This document shows, in pieces, positions 20,690 to 32,039 of a DNA stretch of 64,000 bases. The position numbers and the translations under genes were made by a program. This DNA is from Doryteuthis pealeii (Eukaryota > Mollusca > Cephalopoda > Myopsida > Loliginidae): the NCBI GenBank assembly GCA_023376005.1, contig CM042157.1, forward strand, positions 26,928,373 through 26,992,372, written 5' to 3'. Below the pieces are notes generated by a model. That model did not search any database, had not been told where the DNA came from, and worked only from the letters and a program-made list of their open reading frames with translations. The number at the start of each line of letters is the position of its first letter. The first letter of the stretch is position 1.

Positions 20690-21510
20690 TTGGTAAAGAA
20701 AAGAGAAAGAAGTGAGAAGAAGAATGGAGATCCAGCGTATAAAGTGAGTAGATGTGAAAGTAAACGAAAGAAACAAAAGAAGGAGGAAAAAGAAAAAGAA
20801 CACGTTGTAATGATGGAAAAAGAACAAAAGAAAGAAAGAAAGAGGAAAAGGAAAGAAAGAAGAAGAAAGAAAGAAAGAAGGAAAGGAAAGACGAGAGAGA
20901 GAAAGTTTAAATATAATATGAAATACAGAAAGAAGAATCAGAGGAGAAGGGAAAAAGAGTGAGAATATGGGGTAAATCTGGAAAGAATAATGAAAAAAGA
21001 AAGAAGCAGCGAAACAGGGAAAGAAAGAAAGAAAGAAAGAAAGAAGAAAAGGGTCGGACGAGGAGAAGGAAAGTAACAATATTGAAATACATAAACAAGG
21101 AATCACAGACGAAGAAGAGAAAAGACAGTGAGAATGTTGCGTAATCTAAGAAAAAAGACAAAAGAAGAGGAGAAAAAAAGAAAGGAAAAGGAAAAAGACA
21201 AAGAAGAAAGAAGCAAAGAAAGAAAGAAAGAAGAAGGAAGAAAGAGAGGGAGCGCAGGAGGAAGAGACGTTAAATCCTGGAAATACAAAAAGAAGGAAGC
21301 AAGAGAAGGGAAAAAAGTGAGAATAGTTGGCGTAAATCTGAAAGAAAGAATTTGAAAAAAACGAAAGAAAGAGGAAAGGAAAGAAAAGAAAGAAAGAAAG
21401 AAAGAAAGAAAGAAAAAAAGAATCAGGAAAGAAAAAGAAGAGAAACGATTGTTAAATGTGAAATAAAGAAGAAAGAAAGAAAAAAGAAAAAGAGGAAAAG
21501 TTTGAGTTTG
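20690..21510. repeat. polypurine (GAAA-rich) composite tandem repeat
   Basis: About 0.8 kb of purine-only plus strand with a recurrent insert (GTGAGAATAGTTGGCGTAAA-type) roughly every 180-190 bp. Ser/Phe-rich minus-strand frames are by-products. It ends at a TTTAACGGCATATCAACC retroposon terminus (21525). Mirror is the polypyrimidine tract 25630-26830. Confidence 0.9.
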
Positions 21511-21515
21511 AGTTT

Positions 21516-22880
21516 GAGTTTTGTTTAACGGCATATCAACCTCTGTGATCATTCTAATGCCAAAAAATTATTTTGTGATTGTTCAGTCTTAAGTAGTGGT
21601 TCTATGAGGATAATTCGGTTATGTTCTGTATATATCTTTTGAAAAGGTTGCTTTTTTTATAACTTAAAATAGTTTTCAGTTTTTTATGCTTAAAGGTCTC
21701 CTTCTGGTCGTTTATAGTATTAGTGCGATGTGTTTAGTCTCGTTACGAATTTAGCGAAGGATAATTGCTTGGTGTAAGTTTACTTGATGTTGGAAAGAGG
21801 GAAAAGGAAAAGAAAGAAAGAAAGAAAGAAAGAAGAAAATAAAGGGAATCAGGGAAAGAAAAGAGAGAAACTAATTTTGTTAATGTGTAAGAAGAAGAAA
21901 GAAGAAAATAAATACATATTTAGTTGTCATGGTAGACGTTTAAACTTCATCTAGTGTATTGAAGTAATTAGTAATCAGTCAGTCTACCTATTTGGTCTTG
22001 AACATAGTGACTGCCAAGCACAACTGAACCAATTATTTGATGAGCACATATGTGCACTCACCCAAACAAAACTTTTTATTTATCGAAATGAGATTACATC
22101 GCATGTGGACACAACTCGGTATGTAGCGAAGTTTGGTTTTGGGGAAGAGGTGATAAAACTGGTCATATCCTACACGGATCTATCAGTAGGCTCACTCCAC
22201 CGACGAGTATTCAAAAATAAAAAAAAAATTAAATCTTGCATTCTCTCCTGCGCAGCTCCCTTTTACCAAAATACCTCATTCGCGCTAGCGTATCCTACTT
22301 AAAAATTCCATATTGATTGGCGATGGAGGGGTGGAAAAAATGGAAAATAAACCCCAGAAACTGAAAAACACATGTAAACAAACAAAAATTGTGGTCATTT
22401 TGAGTTCCCCCTTTCCCTCAGTATGTGTAGGCCACGCCGACTGTACTTCCGCACTTATTGGTGTTTGAAAGCCACAACTGAACCAGTGTCAAGACAACTG
22501 TACTTATGAGATTCAGAATAGTCCACTCATCATTCTGGGTGATTCCATTCCCTGAGTTCCTGAAGTGGCTGCTTGGTTTGTTATGATCCTCTGAGGCTTC
22601 ATAACTATCCTGCCATTTGCAGTAGTTGCAGCAAAAACCACGAATGTATTGGTTACGACTGCTTGCTGTCTTGTCTTGCCATTCGACGGAATTGGACTAG
22701 TATGATTATTGTTATACATTAGTGGGTTAAATTCCAATACTTGTTGTCTGGAGAATTGCTTACCCCTTCATCCACATTGTTAAGTTCAAATAATTAATTA
22801 GAAAATGATTTTTACTATAAAATGCATTAGAAACGATTTTACTATAAAAATGCATGAGAAACAATATTTACTATAAAAAT
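21516..22880. other. inverted-duplicated, mostly unassigned
   Basis: Mirror of 24740-26030. A segment at about 22500-22740 (GGTGATTCCATTCCCTGAGT and GGCTGCTTGG) resembles 52440-52570, so it is a repeat family member. Longest frame is 74 codons and not convincing. Confidence 0.5.
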
Positions 22881-22882
22881 GC

Positions 22883-23350
22883 TTAGAAATTGCGAAAAAA
22901 ATAATCCAGAGATTGACACCCATGAAATCCAACTGTAAGTTCAAGGTTAATTAATGACATACAATCCCGACACGTTGTGAGACAAACATTAATATATATA
23001 ACAGCACCATGAAACGATAAAGTTACATAATGTACAGGAGAATAGAAACATGTAAATACATATACAATATTTAGGTATAACAATACCCAATGTACGTAAA
23101 ATAAAGATGTTACAGACAGGGAACTAAAGATAGTCCGCATGCTGTATAAAAGACTGACAGTAATGTAAGGTGGCAAAAAGCCCCACTGATAAAGGGTGTA
23201 GATAGATTCAGCCCATAGCACGTTCATTGAGAAGATTAGTGAAGAGAAGCAGCGTTGAATGAACGCGCTTAAATGCAGAGGTCCCCTAGTGGAACCAACA
23301 GCAAACTTCAGAGAGAAGATAACTCTTTCCGCAATGACTATAATCCCCAC
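22883..23350 (-). other. unassigned 155-codon open frame, not conserved in the mirror arm
   Basis: Hydrophobic and Phe/Leu/Tyr-rich frame from MGIIVIAERVIFSLKF to LDYFFRNF. The mirror copy (24150-24735) breaks the frame and keeps only a 112-codon part starting MDYPLVSMS. The DNA has a promoter/LTR flavour (TTTAAGCGCGTTCATTC, TTTATACAGCATG). A tandem CTAATGCATTTTTATAG motif is repeated three times at its 3' side. I do not call it a gene. Confidence 0.15.
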
Positions 23351-23579
23351 ACCATTATTTCCAGGTCCACTTTGCCCCAGCAGCGTTGATCTATTAAAGT
23401 CTCGTCTTGGCTAGATTAAAAGAGAGTTTAAAAAATATATGTTTTTAAAAAATTGGTTTGCAAAAAAATAAATGAATAACAGAATAAAAGCAGTCTGGCA
23501 CCGGCATAGTCCAAGGTTTGACATGCTTGCATAACATAACACACTTAATCGACAAACTATTTGTTACATATATATATTT

Positions 23580-23945
23580 ACCAACCCTCCGCGCGAGCAG
23601 GATACGACAACAAGGCAATTCTAAGCGGGTTCAACAGGTTTGAATCAGAGTTTTTCCTTCTCCTAGACTGGTTACCTAGCCATGTTAAAGTCATGGAAAT
23701 GACTTCGGTCGCCGAGTTCAAATCCTGACGTGTTAATTGCATTTCACTACGCTAATTTACCTGGTAAAGTATGAATCCGACTCTCCCCTCCAGCTGATGG
23801 TAAATAGCAGGGGCAGATTGGGTTCTTTAACCATGGCATTAGGAACCAGTCTAGGAGAAGGAAACTCGAATTCAAACCTGGTAACCCCGCTTTAAAGAAT
23901 TGACCTGTGTCGTATCTGCTCGCGCGGAGGGTAGGAAATATATAA
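23580..23945. repeat. SINE at the palindrome centre, with its own inverted 3' half
   Basis: A complete type B SINE on the plus strand (about 23690-23945, box B GAGTTCAAATCCTGACG at 23717) faces an inverted copy of its own 3' half (23580-23687). The SINE 3' half belongs to both arms and its tRNA head (about 23688-23827) is the unpaired 140-bp spacer. Confidence 0.9.
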
Positions 23946-24099
23946 TGTAAACAAATGTTTGTCATTAAGTGTTTGTTTATCAATGCATGTCAACCTTGGA
24001 CTATGCCGATGCTAAGACGCTTATTCTGTTCATTCATTTTATTTTTTCAAACTCAATTTTTTAAAAACATTATATTTTTAAACTCATCTTTTAATCTAG

Positions 24100-25620
24100 C
24101 CCATAGACGAGACTTTAATAGATTCAACCCGCTGCGGGCAAAGTGACCTGGAAATAATGGTGTAGGGGGATTATATCGTTCATTTGCCGGAAGAGTTATC
24201 TTCTCTCTGAGTTGCTGTTTGTTCCCACTAGGGACCTCGGTTATTTAAGCGCGTTCATTCAAACGCTGCTTCCTCTTTCAGCTAGATCTTCTCAATGAAC
24301 TGCTATGGGCTAGAATCATCTACACCCCTTTATCAGTGGGGCTTTTGCCACCCCCTACATACTGTTTAAGTCTTTATACAGCATGGACTATCCTTTAGTT
24401 TCCATGTCTGTAACATCTTTATTTTACGTACATTTGGGTATCTTGTTTATACCTAAATATTGTATATGTATTTACATGTTCTATTCTCCTGTACATTATG
24501 TAACTTATCTTTCCATGTGCTGTGTATATATATTAAATGTTTTGTCTCACAACGTTCTCGGAATTGTATGTTCATTAATTACCTTGAACCTTACAGTTGA
24601 TTTCATTGGCCGTGTCAAACTCATTGGATATTTATTCCAATTTCTAATTGCATTTTTTATAGTAAAAAATTCGTTTCTAATGCATTTTTATAGTAACATC
24701 GTTTCTAATGCATTTTTATAGTAAAATATTTCTAATTAATTACCTTTGAACCTTACAATGGCGATGAAGGGGTAATGCATAGTCTCCAGACAACAAGTAT
24801 TGGAACTTTACCACTATGTACATAATAATCATACTAAGTCCAATTACGTCGAATTGGCAAGACAGACAGCAAGCAGTCGTAACCCAATACGAATTCTGTG
24901 TGCTGCATAAGACTACTGCAACAATGGCAGGATAGTTATGAAGCCTCAAGAGATCATACAAACCAAGCAGCCAATCAGGACTCAGGGAATGGAATCACCC
25001 AAATGCATGAGTGGACTATTCTGAATTCTCATAAGTACCAGTTGTCTTGACACTGGTTTCAGTTGTGGCTTTCAAACACAAAGTGCGGAAACAGTCGGCG
25101 GGCCTACACGATAGCTGATGGAAAGGGGAAACCAAAATGACCCACAATTTTTGTTTTTGTTACATGTGTTTTTCAGTTTCTTGCGGTTTTTATTTTCAAT
25201 TTTTCCCCACCCCCTCCATCGCCAATCATAATACTGGAAAATTTTTAAGTAGGATTACATGCATAGAGCGAATGAGCTATTTTGTTAAAAGTGAGCTGCG
25301 CAGGAGAGAATGCCAAATTTAATTTTTTTTTATTTTTGAATGAATCGGTCGGTGAGTGAGCCTAGCTAGATAGATCGCGTGTAGTGATATGACCAGTTTT
25401 ATCACCTCTCCCCAAAACCAAACTTCCGGCTACATACCGAGTTGTGTCCACATGCGATGTATCTCATTCCGAATAAATAAAAAGTTTGTTTGGTGTTGAT
25501 GACGTATGTGCTCACTTCAAATATCTGGTTCAGTTGTGCTTGGCCAGTCACATTGTTCAAACCAATAGTAGACTGACTGATTGACTAACTTACTTCAATA
25601 CACTAGATGAAGTTAACGTC
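24100..25620. other. unassigned, mirror of 21960-23400
   Basis: No recognised gene. The tandem TTTCTAATGCATTTTTATAG motif occurs three times at 24640-24730. Confidence 0.5.
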
Positions 25621-25629
25621 ACTCATGAC

Positions 25630-26830
25630 ACTAAATATGTATTATTTTCTTTCTTTCTTTCTTTCTTACACATTTAACAAATAGTTTCTCTCTTTTCTTT
25701 CCCTGATTCTTTATTTTCTTTCTTTCTTTCTTTCTTCTTTCTTTCCCCTTTTCTCTTCCAACATGCAAAGTACAACTTACAACCAAGCATATCCTTCTAA
25801 ATTGTAACAGACTTAAACACATCCGCACTAATTACTATCAAACAAAACCAGAAGGAACCTTTAAGAATACAAAAACTGAAAACATTTTAAATGTTATAAA
25901 AAAAACAACCTTTTCAACAATATAACAGACATAACGATTATCCTCATAGAACCACTACTTAAGAACTGAAATCCAAAATAACCTTTTTGCATTAAATGAT
26001 CACAGAGGTTGATATGCCGTTAAACAAAACTCAAACTCACACTCAAACTTTTCCTCTTTCTTCTTTTCTTTCTTTCTTTCTTTATTTCACATTTAACAAA
26101 TTAGTCTCTTCTTTCTTTCTGATTCTTTTTTCTCTTCTTCTTTCTTTTTTCTTTCTTTCCTTTTCCTCTTCTTTCTTTTTTCATTCTTCTTTTCAGATTT
26201 ACCCAACTATTCTCACTTCTTTTCCCTTCTCTGATTCTTTCTTTTTGTATTAGATTTAAACTGTCTCTTCTCCTCGTCCTCCCTCTCTTTACTTCCTTCT
26301 TCTTTCTTTCTTTCTTTCTCTTTCTTCTTTTCTTTTTCCTTTTCCCTTTCTTTTTTCTCCTCTTTCTTTTGTCTTTCTTTCTTTTCAGAATTACCCAAAT
26401 ATTCTCACTTCTTTCTCTTCTTCTCTGATTCCTGTTTAGTATTTCATATTTAACTTTCTCTATCTCCTCGTCCACCTTTCTTCTTTCTTCTGTATTTCTT
26501 TCTTTCCCTTTCCTCTTCTTCTTTTTCATTCTTTCTTTCAGATTTACCCCCAACTATTCTCACTTCTTTTCCCTTCTCCTCTGATCCTTCTTTCTGATTC
26601 AATATTTCATATTTAACTTTCTCTTCTCCTCGTCCTTCCTTTCCTTCTTTCTTTTTTCTTTCTATTCTTTTCTTTCCCATTTTCCTCTTCTTTCTTTCTT
26701 TCTTTCTTCTTCCACATTTTACCCAATGATTCTTTTTCTTTTTCCTCCTTCTTTGTTTCTTTCGTTTCTTTCACATCTACTCACCTTATACTGAATCTCC
26801 CATTTCTTCTCACTTCTTTCTCTTTTTCAT
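25630..26830. repeat. polypyrimidine (TTTC-rich) composite tandem repeat
   Basis: Mirror of 20690-21510 and about 400 bp longer, with recurrent ATTTACCCAACTATTCTCAC inserts. A retroposon terminus (GAGGTTGATATGCCGTTAAAC, 26004-26024) interrupts it. Confidence 0.9.
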
Positions 26831-27194
26831 TACCACCTAATACAAAATCATATCAGTGAAATATTACAAAAGAAAATCTGAAAAATGCTTTCTTCGTTAA
26901 TTTTATTAAGTTATATTAATCTTAAAAAAAAATTCGTTCTTACAATTTCTTCAATAAATTTGAAAAATATTCTTCAACAGATGTGACTTTTCACTTTGTA
27001 AGCAGATAAATTAAACTCTATACATTTTATCCGTCTTATCTTAAATGTTTAACTATTTATATTGTGTAATTAGTCGACTTAGTCTTTCTAGATCCAATTA
27101 TTACTGAATAGAGAGTTCAACCCTCGCTGGATGCCCCTACTTGTAACCTAGTGTCACATCGTCCCTTGGAGAACGGGCTTGGTAAATCTATAAT

Positions 27195-27500
27195 ATAATA
27201 AAGGAAGTGCGTGCTGTAATGGTTAAAGCATGGAAATGGACTCGTCGCCCGAGTCCAAATCTCTTGCGGAATGTGTTTAATTACTTTTCACTTAGCGCTT
27301 AATACCCTTGGGGAAAGGTTGAATCCTACTCTCACTCCACTATGCGTAAATAGTAGGGCAGACTGGGCTCTTTAACCTTGCTAGCAACGTCTTAGGAGAA
27401 GGAAAACTCTAATTCAAACTGTTAAACTCCGCTTAAGAAATTGACCTTATGTGTCACCCTGCTCGTGCAGAGGAGTTCGGTAATATATATATACAAAATA
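27195..27500 (+). repeat. type B tRNA-derived SINE
   Basis: GTGCGTGCTGTAATGGTTA, CGCCCGAGTCCAAATCTC, TTTCACTTAGCGC, ACCTTATGTGTCACCCTGC and a TATATATA tail. Confidence 0.8.
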
Positions 27501-28129
27501 CTGCCAATGGCAGTTATGTATGCAGCACTTAATTAAGCCAATCCCAACCAACGGCCAACATACACCACTAGAATCTTATAGACTAATATGTCACGTGTTT
27601 AAGCCTCAGCCAATCAAACAGCTCGAATGTGGCTGGTTGACTACTAATTCACTGATTACTGAAGATGTCCATTTGCACTCATTGAGGAACTTGCCAGACT
27701 GAGGACACCAAGAACAACAAATGATTCTTGGTCCCGTAGATTCGAAACTACGCTCTGCTTAACAAAAAGGATTCTTCGCTGACAAGTGTCTTGCTTGAAG
27801 CCATAAAGATAGCACATAAAATCTGTAACAACTGCTCAGCCACAATGATTCCGTCCTTTTGGCTGAACAACTATGTATTTCAATGATTCGACGCTGGAAG
27901 AAGCAGCCCCCGATAAATCGGTTGGTTTATGACAAGAAATAAGTCACTATATGATTGTCCCGATTCATATTGCTCTCATGGCAACCCCCAAACATTTTTA
28001 TCATACACTTAGTACTAGCTTAAGCTTAGATTATGGCACAACCAAATTATGAGGATCAGTAGAATCGATACTCACTAACAATGGTCAGTTGAATCTAACT
28101 TCAACATTACACAACATTATTCAAATATA

Positions 28130-28425
28130 TTCATTAGCCAACCCCTCCCAGGAGCAGGATGTTACACAGGTCAATTCTAAGCGGGAGTCCAACAGGGGTT
28201 GAATTCACAGTTTTTCTTCCGTAGACCGGTTGCCTAACAAGGTTAAGAGCCCAGTCTGCTCTACAATTTATCCATGGCTGGAGGTTAGAGTATGATCATA
28301 CCTTTTCCCAATTGGTATTAGCGCTAAGTGAAATGTAAAATGACCATATCCAGGATCTGAACTCGGCGACGAGTCCAGTTCCATAACGTTTAACATGCAC
28401 TACCGGCTTCCATACTTATATATGT
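28130..28425 (-). repeat. type B tRNA-derived SINE, minus strand
   Basis: CCAACCCCTCCCAGGAGCAG, AAGCGGGAGTCCAACAGG, TATTAGCGCTAAGTGAAATG and CCAGGATCTGAACTCGGCG. Confidence 0.8.
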
Positions 28426-28429
28426 GGTA

Positions 28430-28715
28430 GAAGATGGGGTTGGGGTCTTAGTGTCCAGTGTATGACGCTAACTGCATCTAGAGTGAGGTTTCAATCTGTA
28501 GCTCTGCGAGTCTTACGTACGCCTTCATTGTCATTACTCCCAGTCGACTTGAACTGGAATTGATAGTACATCGTTAGGTCCCATCTATGTTTTAAATAGA
28601 AAAATGAGTTTTAAACTTAAAATTTTTTGAATACTCATCAAGCATTGAATAGAACTAAACCTCTTCACCATAAAGTGGCCCAACAAAGGTTGACATTGCA
28701 AAATCCAATTAACCA
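28430..28715 (+). repeat. LINE 3'-UTR fragment
   Basis: GTGTCCAGTGTATGACGC, GAGTGAGGTTTCAATC, CATCGTTAGGTCCCATC, TTTAAATAGAAAAATGAG, ending GGTTGACATTGCAAAATCC. A TC/TA simple repeat follows at 28733-28797. Confidence 0.75.
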
Positions 28716-28763
28716 GTAAAAAACCGATAGTATCTCTCTCTCACTGTCTCTCTCTCTCTCTTT

Positions 28764-28798
<35 letters not shown>

Positions 28799-28844
28799 CA
28801 TACATATATAATATCATTATACATTTCTATAAGTATAGTAAAAG

Positions 28845-28960
28845 TCGCTATGAGCCAGTCAGCCGAGGGAGTCTATCCCCTTTTCAATAGCGCTAGACCA
28901 AGAGATCGTGTTTGCCATCTGAGGTGGAGCGCCCCCAGTCGCTTTATATAAAGTATTACA
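28845..28960 (-). repeat. type A SINE fragment, minus strand
   Basis: GTCGCTATGAGCCAGTCAGC, GAGTCTATCCCCTTTTCAAT, AGCGCTAGACCAAG and CTGAGGTGGAGCGC. Confidence 0.75.
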
Positions 28961-29740
28961 TCGTTGCAATTTTCCACCGAATGTGGAACAGACTACATTA
29001 GATAAAAATTAAACCTCTTTTCTCAATAGAACACCACAAAGGTAAGAGACCGGTTTTAAATTCTCCAATATCTTATATAATAATTATATTAATTTGATGC
29101 TTCAACAGAGTCCAATAATAGATGAGGAAGACTTTCTACTAGGGAATTCTCTCTCCAAATAAAGTTTATTCTTTTTTATTTATTCTTTATTTTATTTTTT
29201 TTACTTTTGAGAGAGGTACCTTGGAAAGGATTTTTTTCATTTATTCCGCTCAACTCAATCATTTTTATGTCATTCATTCATTCATTTTGCCATTAATTCT
29301 TAACTCTATATATATATGAAAAGTAAAATATCCATTTTACTTTTCATACTGTCTACAGAAAAAACAAAATTGGAATTGTTTAAAATATATCACAGGAGGC
29401 TAAATTTCGAATATAATAAGGATCCCGACACTACGAATTGTCAACATTACAGATTCCTGAAACTTTCCATCTTCATCAATTGTACTGTTGGACTTATTAT
29501 ATTTTTAAAACTTGTTTTTGTACCTGGAACATATTCTTGAACATTTTCATATTTGTATACACTTTTTACTTCAAACTCTTTTGAGCTTTTTTAATGATAC
29601 AAATGCTTCTAATTTTTTAAAAATATTTTTATTTTATTTTTAAAATAGAATACACATTTTTAATTTTTTTTGAAAATTCCGGCCCTGATCGAGAGCGTTC
29701 TGTGCCTCGTAATTAACGATCTATTTATTTCGTCTTTCCT
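28961..29740. other. unassigned
   Basis: Mirror of 17740-18530. No gene. It lies upstream of the hammerhead-like motif at 29751 and may be part of the same element. Confidence 0.45.
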
Positions 29741-29750
29741 ATTATACATA

Positions 29751-29805
29751 GTTGCTTTGATAAAGACCGTTTTATATGGTCGAAACAGATTTCTGTCAAC
29801 AAAAC
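29751..29805 (+). ncRNA. hammerhead-like relic (HHR-4)
   Basis: GTTGCTTTGATAA (degraded stem I plus core), stem II GACC/GGTC, GAAA, stem III CAGA/TCTG with a 2-nt loop, then TC and AAC. The core departs from CUGANGA (UUGAUAA) and stem I is only GTT/AAC and not flush. A (TA)n tail begins about 35 nt downstream, as for the other motifs. Best read as a decayed member. Confidence 0.35.
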
Positions 29806-29836
29806 TATTAACATCTTGTTTTTTCTACAAACTTTC

Positions 29837-29837
<1 letters not shown>

Positions 29838-29879
<42 letters not shown>

Positions 29880-29922
29880 TATGTTGTGTTTGTTGTGTGT
29901 GTGCGTGTGTGTGTGTGTATTA
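29838..29922. repeat. (TA)n/(GT)n simple repeat between two converging hammerhead elements
   Basis: TATATA to about 29882, then TG/GTGTGTGT to 29920. It serves as 3' tail for the plus-strand element on its left and the minus-strand element on its right. Confidence 0.9.
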
Positions 29923-29929
29923 CATTTTT

Positions 29930-30160
29930 ACTTGAAGGCACTTACAACGCATGCTATCGCATAAAATTCGATACTTTTTCTTATAGAAAATGAACTTGAC
30001 AAGTGTAACCCGGCAAAGGATCGCTCGGTGTGTAGAATATCGTACAGACTGTTTCGACTTTATTAAGTCTCATCAGCGATATATACTAACGATTTCCCTC
30101 CAACAGAAATCGGGACCTCAGCAAGCATAGTGAAACACTATATCGCCTCGCCACAGTACA
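29930..30160 (-). mobile_element. hammerhead-bearing small retroelement, minus strand
   Basis: In minus orientation: GAGGTCCCGATTTCTGTTGG, the ribozyme (30037-30082), CACCGAGCGATCCTTTGCCG, TTGTCAAGTTCATTTTC, GTAAGTGCCTTCAAGTAAAA, then an (AC)n tail. The same succession occurs at 54480-54685 on the plus strand. No coding sequence. Penelope-like or retrozyme-like origin is inferred from the ribozyme type and the simple-repeat tail. Confidence 0.6.
30037..30082 (-). ncRNA. hammerhead ribozyme, canonical minimal type I (HHR-3)
   Basis: Minus strand, 5' to 3': stem I ATATCG (30082-30077), CTGATGA (30076-30070), stem II GACTT-AATA-AAGTC (30069-30056), GAAA (30055-30052), stem III CA-GTC-TG (30051-30045), cleavage triplet GTA (30045-30043), then CGATAT (30042-30037) closing stem I with 6 perfect pairs. 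Every conserved core position is present. The RNA would self-cleave between 30043 and 30042. The 2-bp stem III with 3-nt loop is typical of minimal type I hammerheads of Penelope-like elements, which are usually active as dimers. A second copy at 54533 has a compensatory change in stem I. Confidence 0.88.
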
Positions 30161-30595
30161 CAGGTAACCAATCCCAGCGAAATTAAGCTTGTCAAATGAT
30201 ACTACACGCCTCTACCATAATAGGTTAAGGGGGGATTTTGAGAGAATAATAACAACAAACAGACCGTATGCCCTTCGTTGAAGTGGATAAGATTTTGATA
30301 TATATTAATATATATGCGTGCGTTTGTGTGTGAAGGTACATGGCTAGTAAGATTTTCGTTAAGTTTAGGAGTTATACGTTTCAAATTAGCCGTGGATGAC
30401 CAACGATTGATTTATTTATTTATTTATTTATATAGATGGTTTTTGACCCCCTAACTTTATTGCAAAACAGGGTGACTTCCAAGTTTTATTACAAGGGCGG
30501 GGTATTTTGTTTGATATCAAATCAAAATGATATATACGTTTGACACATTTTATTCATTTGTCTTCTTTGTTTTTCAATTACTGATTTAATGTCTA
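30161..30595. other. unassigned with (TTTA)n
   Basis: Mirror of 16830-17280. GATTTATTTATTTATTTATT at 30408-30432 is a short tetranucleotide repeat. No gene. Confidence 0.55.
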
Positions 30596-31256
30596 CTAGC
30601 AAATTTATGCACCCTCCGGGTGCAAGTATTTAAGTTTTAATGTAATAAAATATTGTATTAAATTAGAAAGGCTAATGAAACTAAATAAGAATACAGATAA
30701 AAAGATTTGAAACAGAGGGAATATAATAAAAGATTTGAAACAGACGGAGTATAATAAAAAATGGAACAACTGAAACTTACTCTTCCATCACTCTCGTCTT
30801 TCATTGTTATTTTTTCTAATTTAAGTATTTAGTTAAAAGAGGAAGTAAAGAATAAAATGACAGTTATTTTTTCTTGTTAATGGATTTCATTTAAGATTCA
30901 TTGAAGAGATTTTGCTTATATTCATTAAAATAAAACTAAACAGTTAGAAATCAATAATACCAAGCACATATTTATTAAATTCGATTTTTTTAATATTAAT
31001 ATGCAAATTAGCCTTCCGTTCACACTGTAAACCGCTATTTTTTGTTTTGTATATATAAATATAATTGCATGTTGTTTCAGTATGTAGACATAGTTAACAG
31101 TATTAATAATGTAAGACAATTCTATTAATAATTGAGGTTTAGATAAAAATAAAAATCATGGAGAATGTGATGTCAATAACTAAGAGAATTGTGACTTGAG
31201 TAGGAATATAGCTTCGGTTACAGACAGAAAAACACACAATCTCCATTATAATAAGA
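30596..31256 (-). mobile_element. non-autonomous Helitron, minus strand, 661 bp
   Basis: The 5' end at 31256 reads TCTTATTATAATGGAGATTG (host A outside, 31257). The 3' end has hairpin TGCACCC-GGA-GGGTGCA (30608-30624, minus strand) and CTAG (30596-30599) before host T. No coding frames of note. Confidence 0.88.
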
Positions 31257-31534
31257 TATCTTTTATAATTCTTTTTATGATGGCGAATTTTGCATTTCTG
31301 ATAAAATCGTGACTAAATTGTCATATGAGTGTTGTTCTATGTAACATTAATTTACTGTGATCCATAGATCTGATTCTGCGCTTATACTTATCTAATCTAA
31401 AATAAAATGGCCATTCTGACTTTATAACAGTTTTTGTCGCATATGTAGTTCAATAATTAAATTTGATTCTGCAATTTGATTCGTGGTTAAATTTGAGTTT
31501 TTTTTTTGGGGTTATTTCTTAGTTGAGTAACAGG

Positions 31535-31770
31535 ATATTACAGGGTGACCCAGAAAAAAACAGAACCCAAATTTTTTATTTATTTTACCATTAAACGAAA
31601 CCTAACCATAAACCCTAAACATATCCCTAAACCCTAAACCCTAACCCTAATCCTACCCCCCCCCCAGTTGAAGTAACATGATATTACAGGGTGACCAAGA
31701 AAAAACAGGACCCACAAATTTTGTAATAAAATTGTTAATCTAACTAGGCGAGGTTAGGATTGGGGTTAGG
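31535..31770. repeat. inverted pair of a CAGGGTGAC repeat around telomere-like CCCTAA blocks
   Basis: Two ACAGGGTGACC...AGAAAAAACAG blocks (31549 and 31687) lie near CCCTAAACCCTAAACCCTAA (31616-31640, mixing 7- and 6-base units), with GGGGTTAGGGTTAG at 31758. The arrays are too short and impure to be a telomere. Confidence 0.65.
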
Positions 31771-32039
31771 GTTAGTTTAATGGGAGTTTAATTGGTTTTC
31801 ATGCTAGTGAATGAGTAGGTTTATTTAAGGTGTTTGAAGCACAGGTTGTTCTTAACATTATATGATTGGTAAAATTTAGTGAATTTTATTGTGGGTGTCT
31901 TATGGATTACTGTAACGATTCTTTTTACCATTCTCGACGCTTTAGTTACGCTATTGTATTGAGTGAAGTTTCAGTGGATATTACTTGTGCCATAAAGTTT
32001 GATTTATTCCCTGAAGCAGAAAGATGTAGTATCAGTTTA

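Larger units (their letters stand above)
13278..23687. repeat. left arm of giant inverted repeat
   Basis: Reverse complement of 23828-34203. Anchor pairs: 13278-13340 with 34134-34203, 13817-13870 with 33590-33650, 17160-17190 with 30225-30260, 22513-22570 with 24975-25030, 23491-23530 with 23981-24020, 23580-23610 with 23908-23936. The left arm has far more single-base deletions and scrambled motifs than the right arm, most visibly in the satellite at 14385-15400 and in the hammerhead relic at 17330-17395. Confidence 0.97.

Noticed and set aside
22883..23350. 155-codon membrane-like protein
   Set aside because: The mirror arm breaks the frame, composition is AT-driven Phe/Leu/Tyr, and the DNA looks more like an LTR or regulatory repeat.
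31607..31650. Chromosome end
   Set aside because: The telomere-like run is under 40 bp, impure, and flanked by unrelated sequence on both sides.
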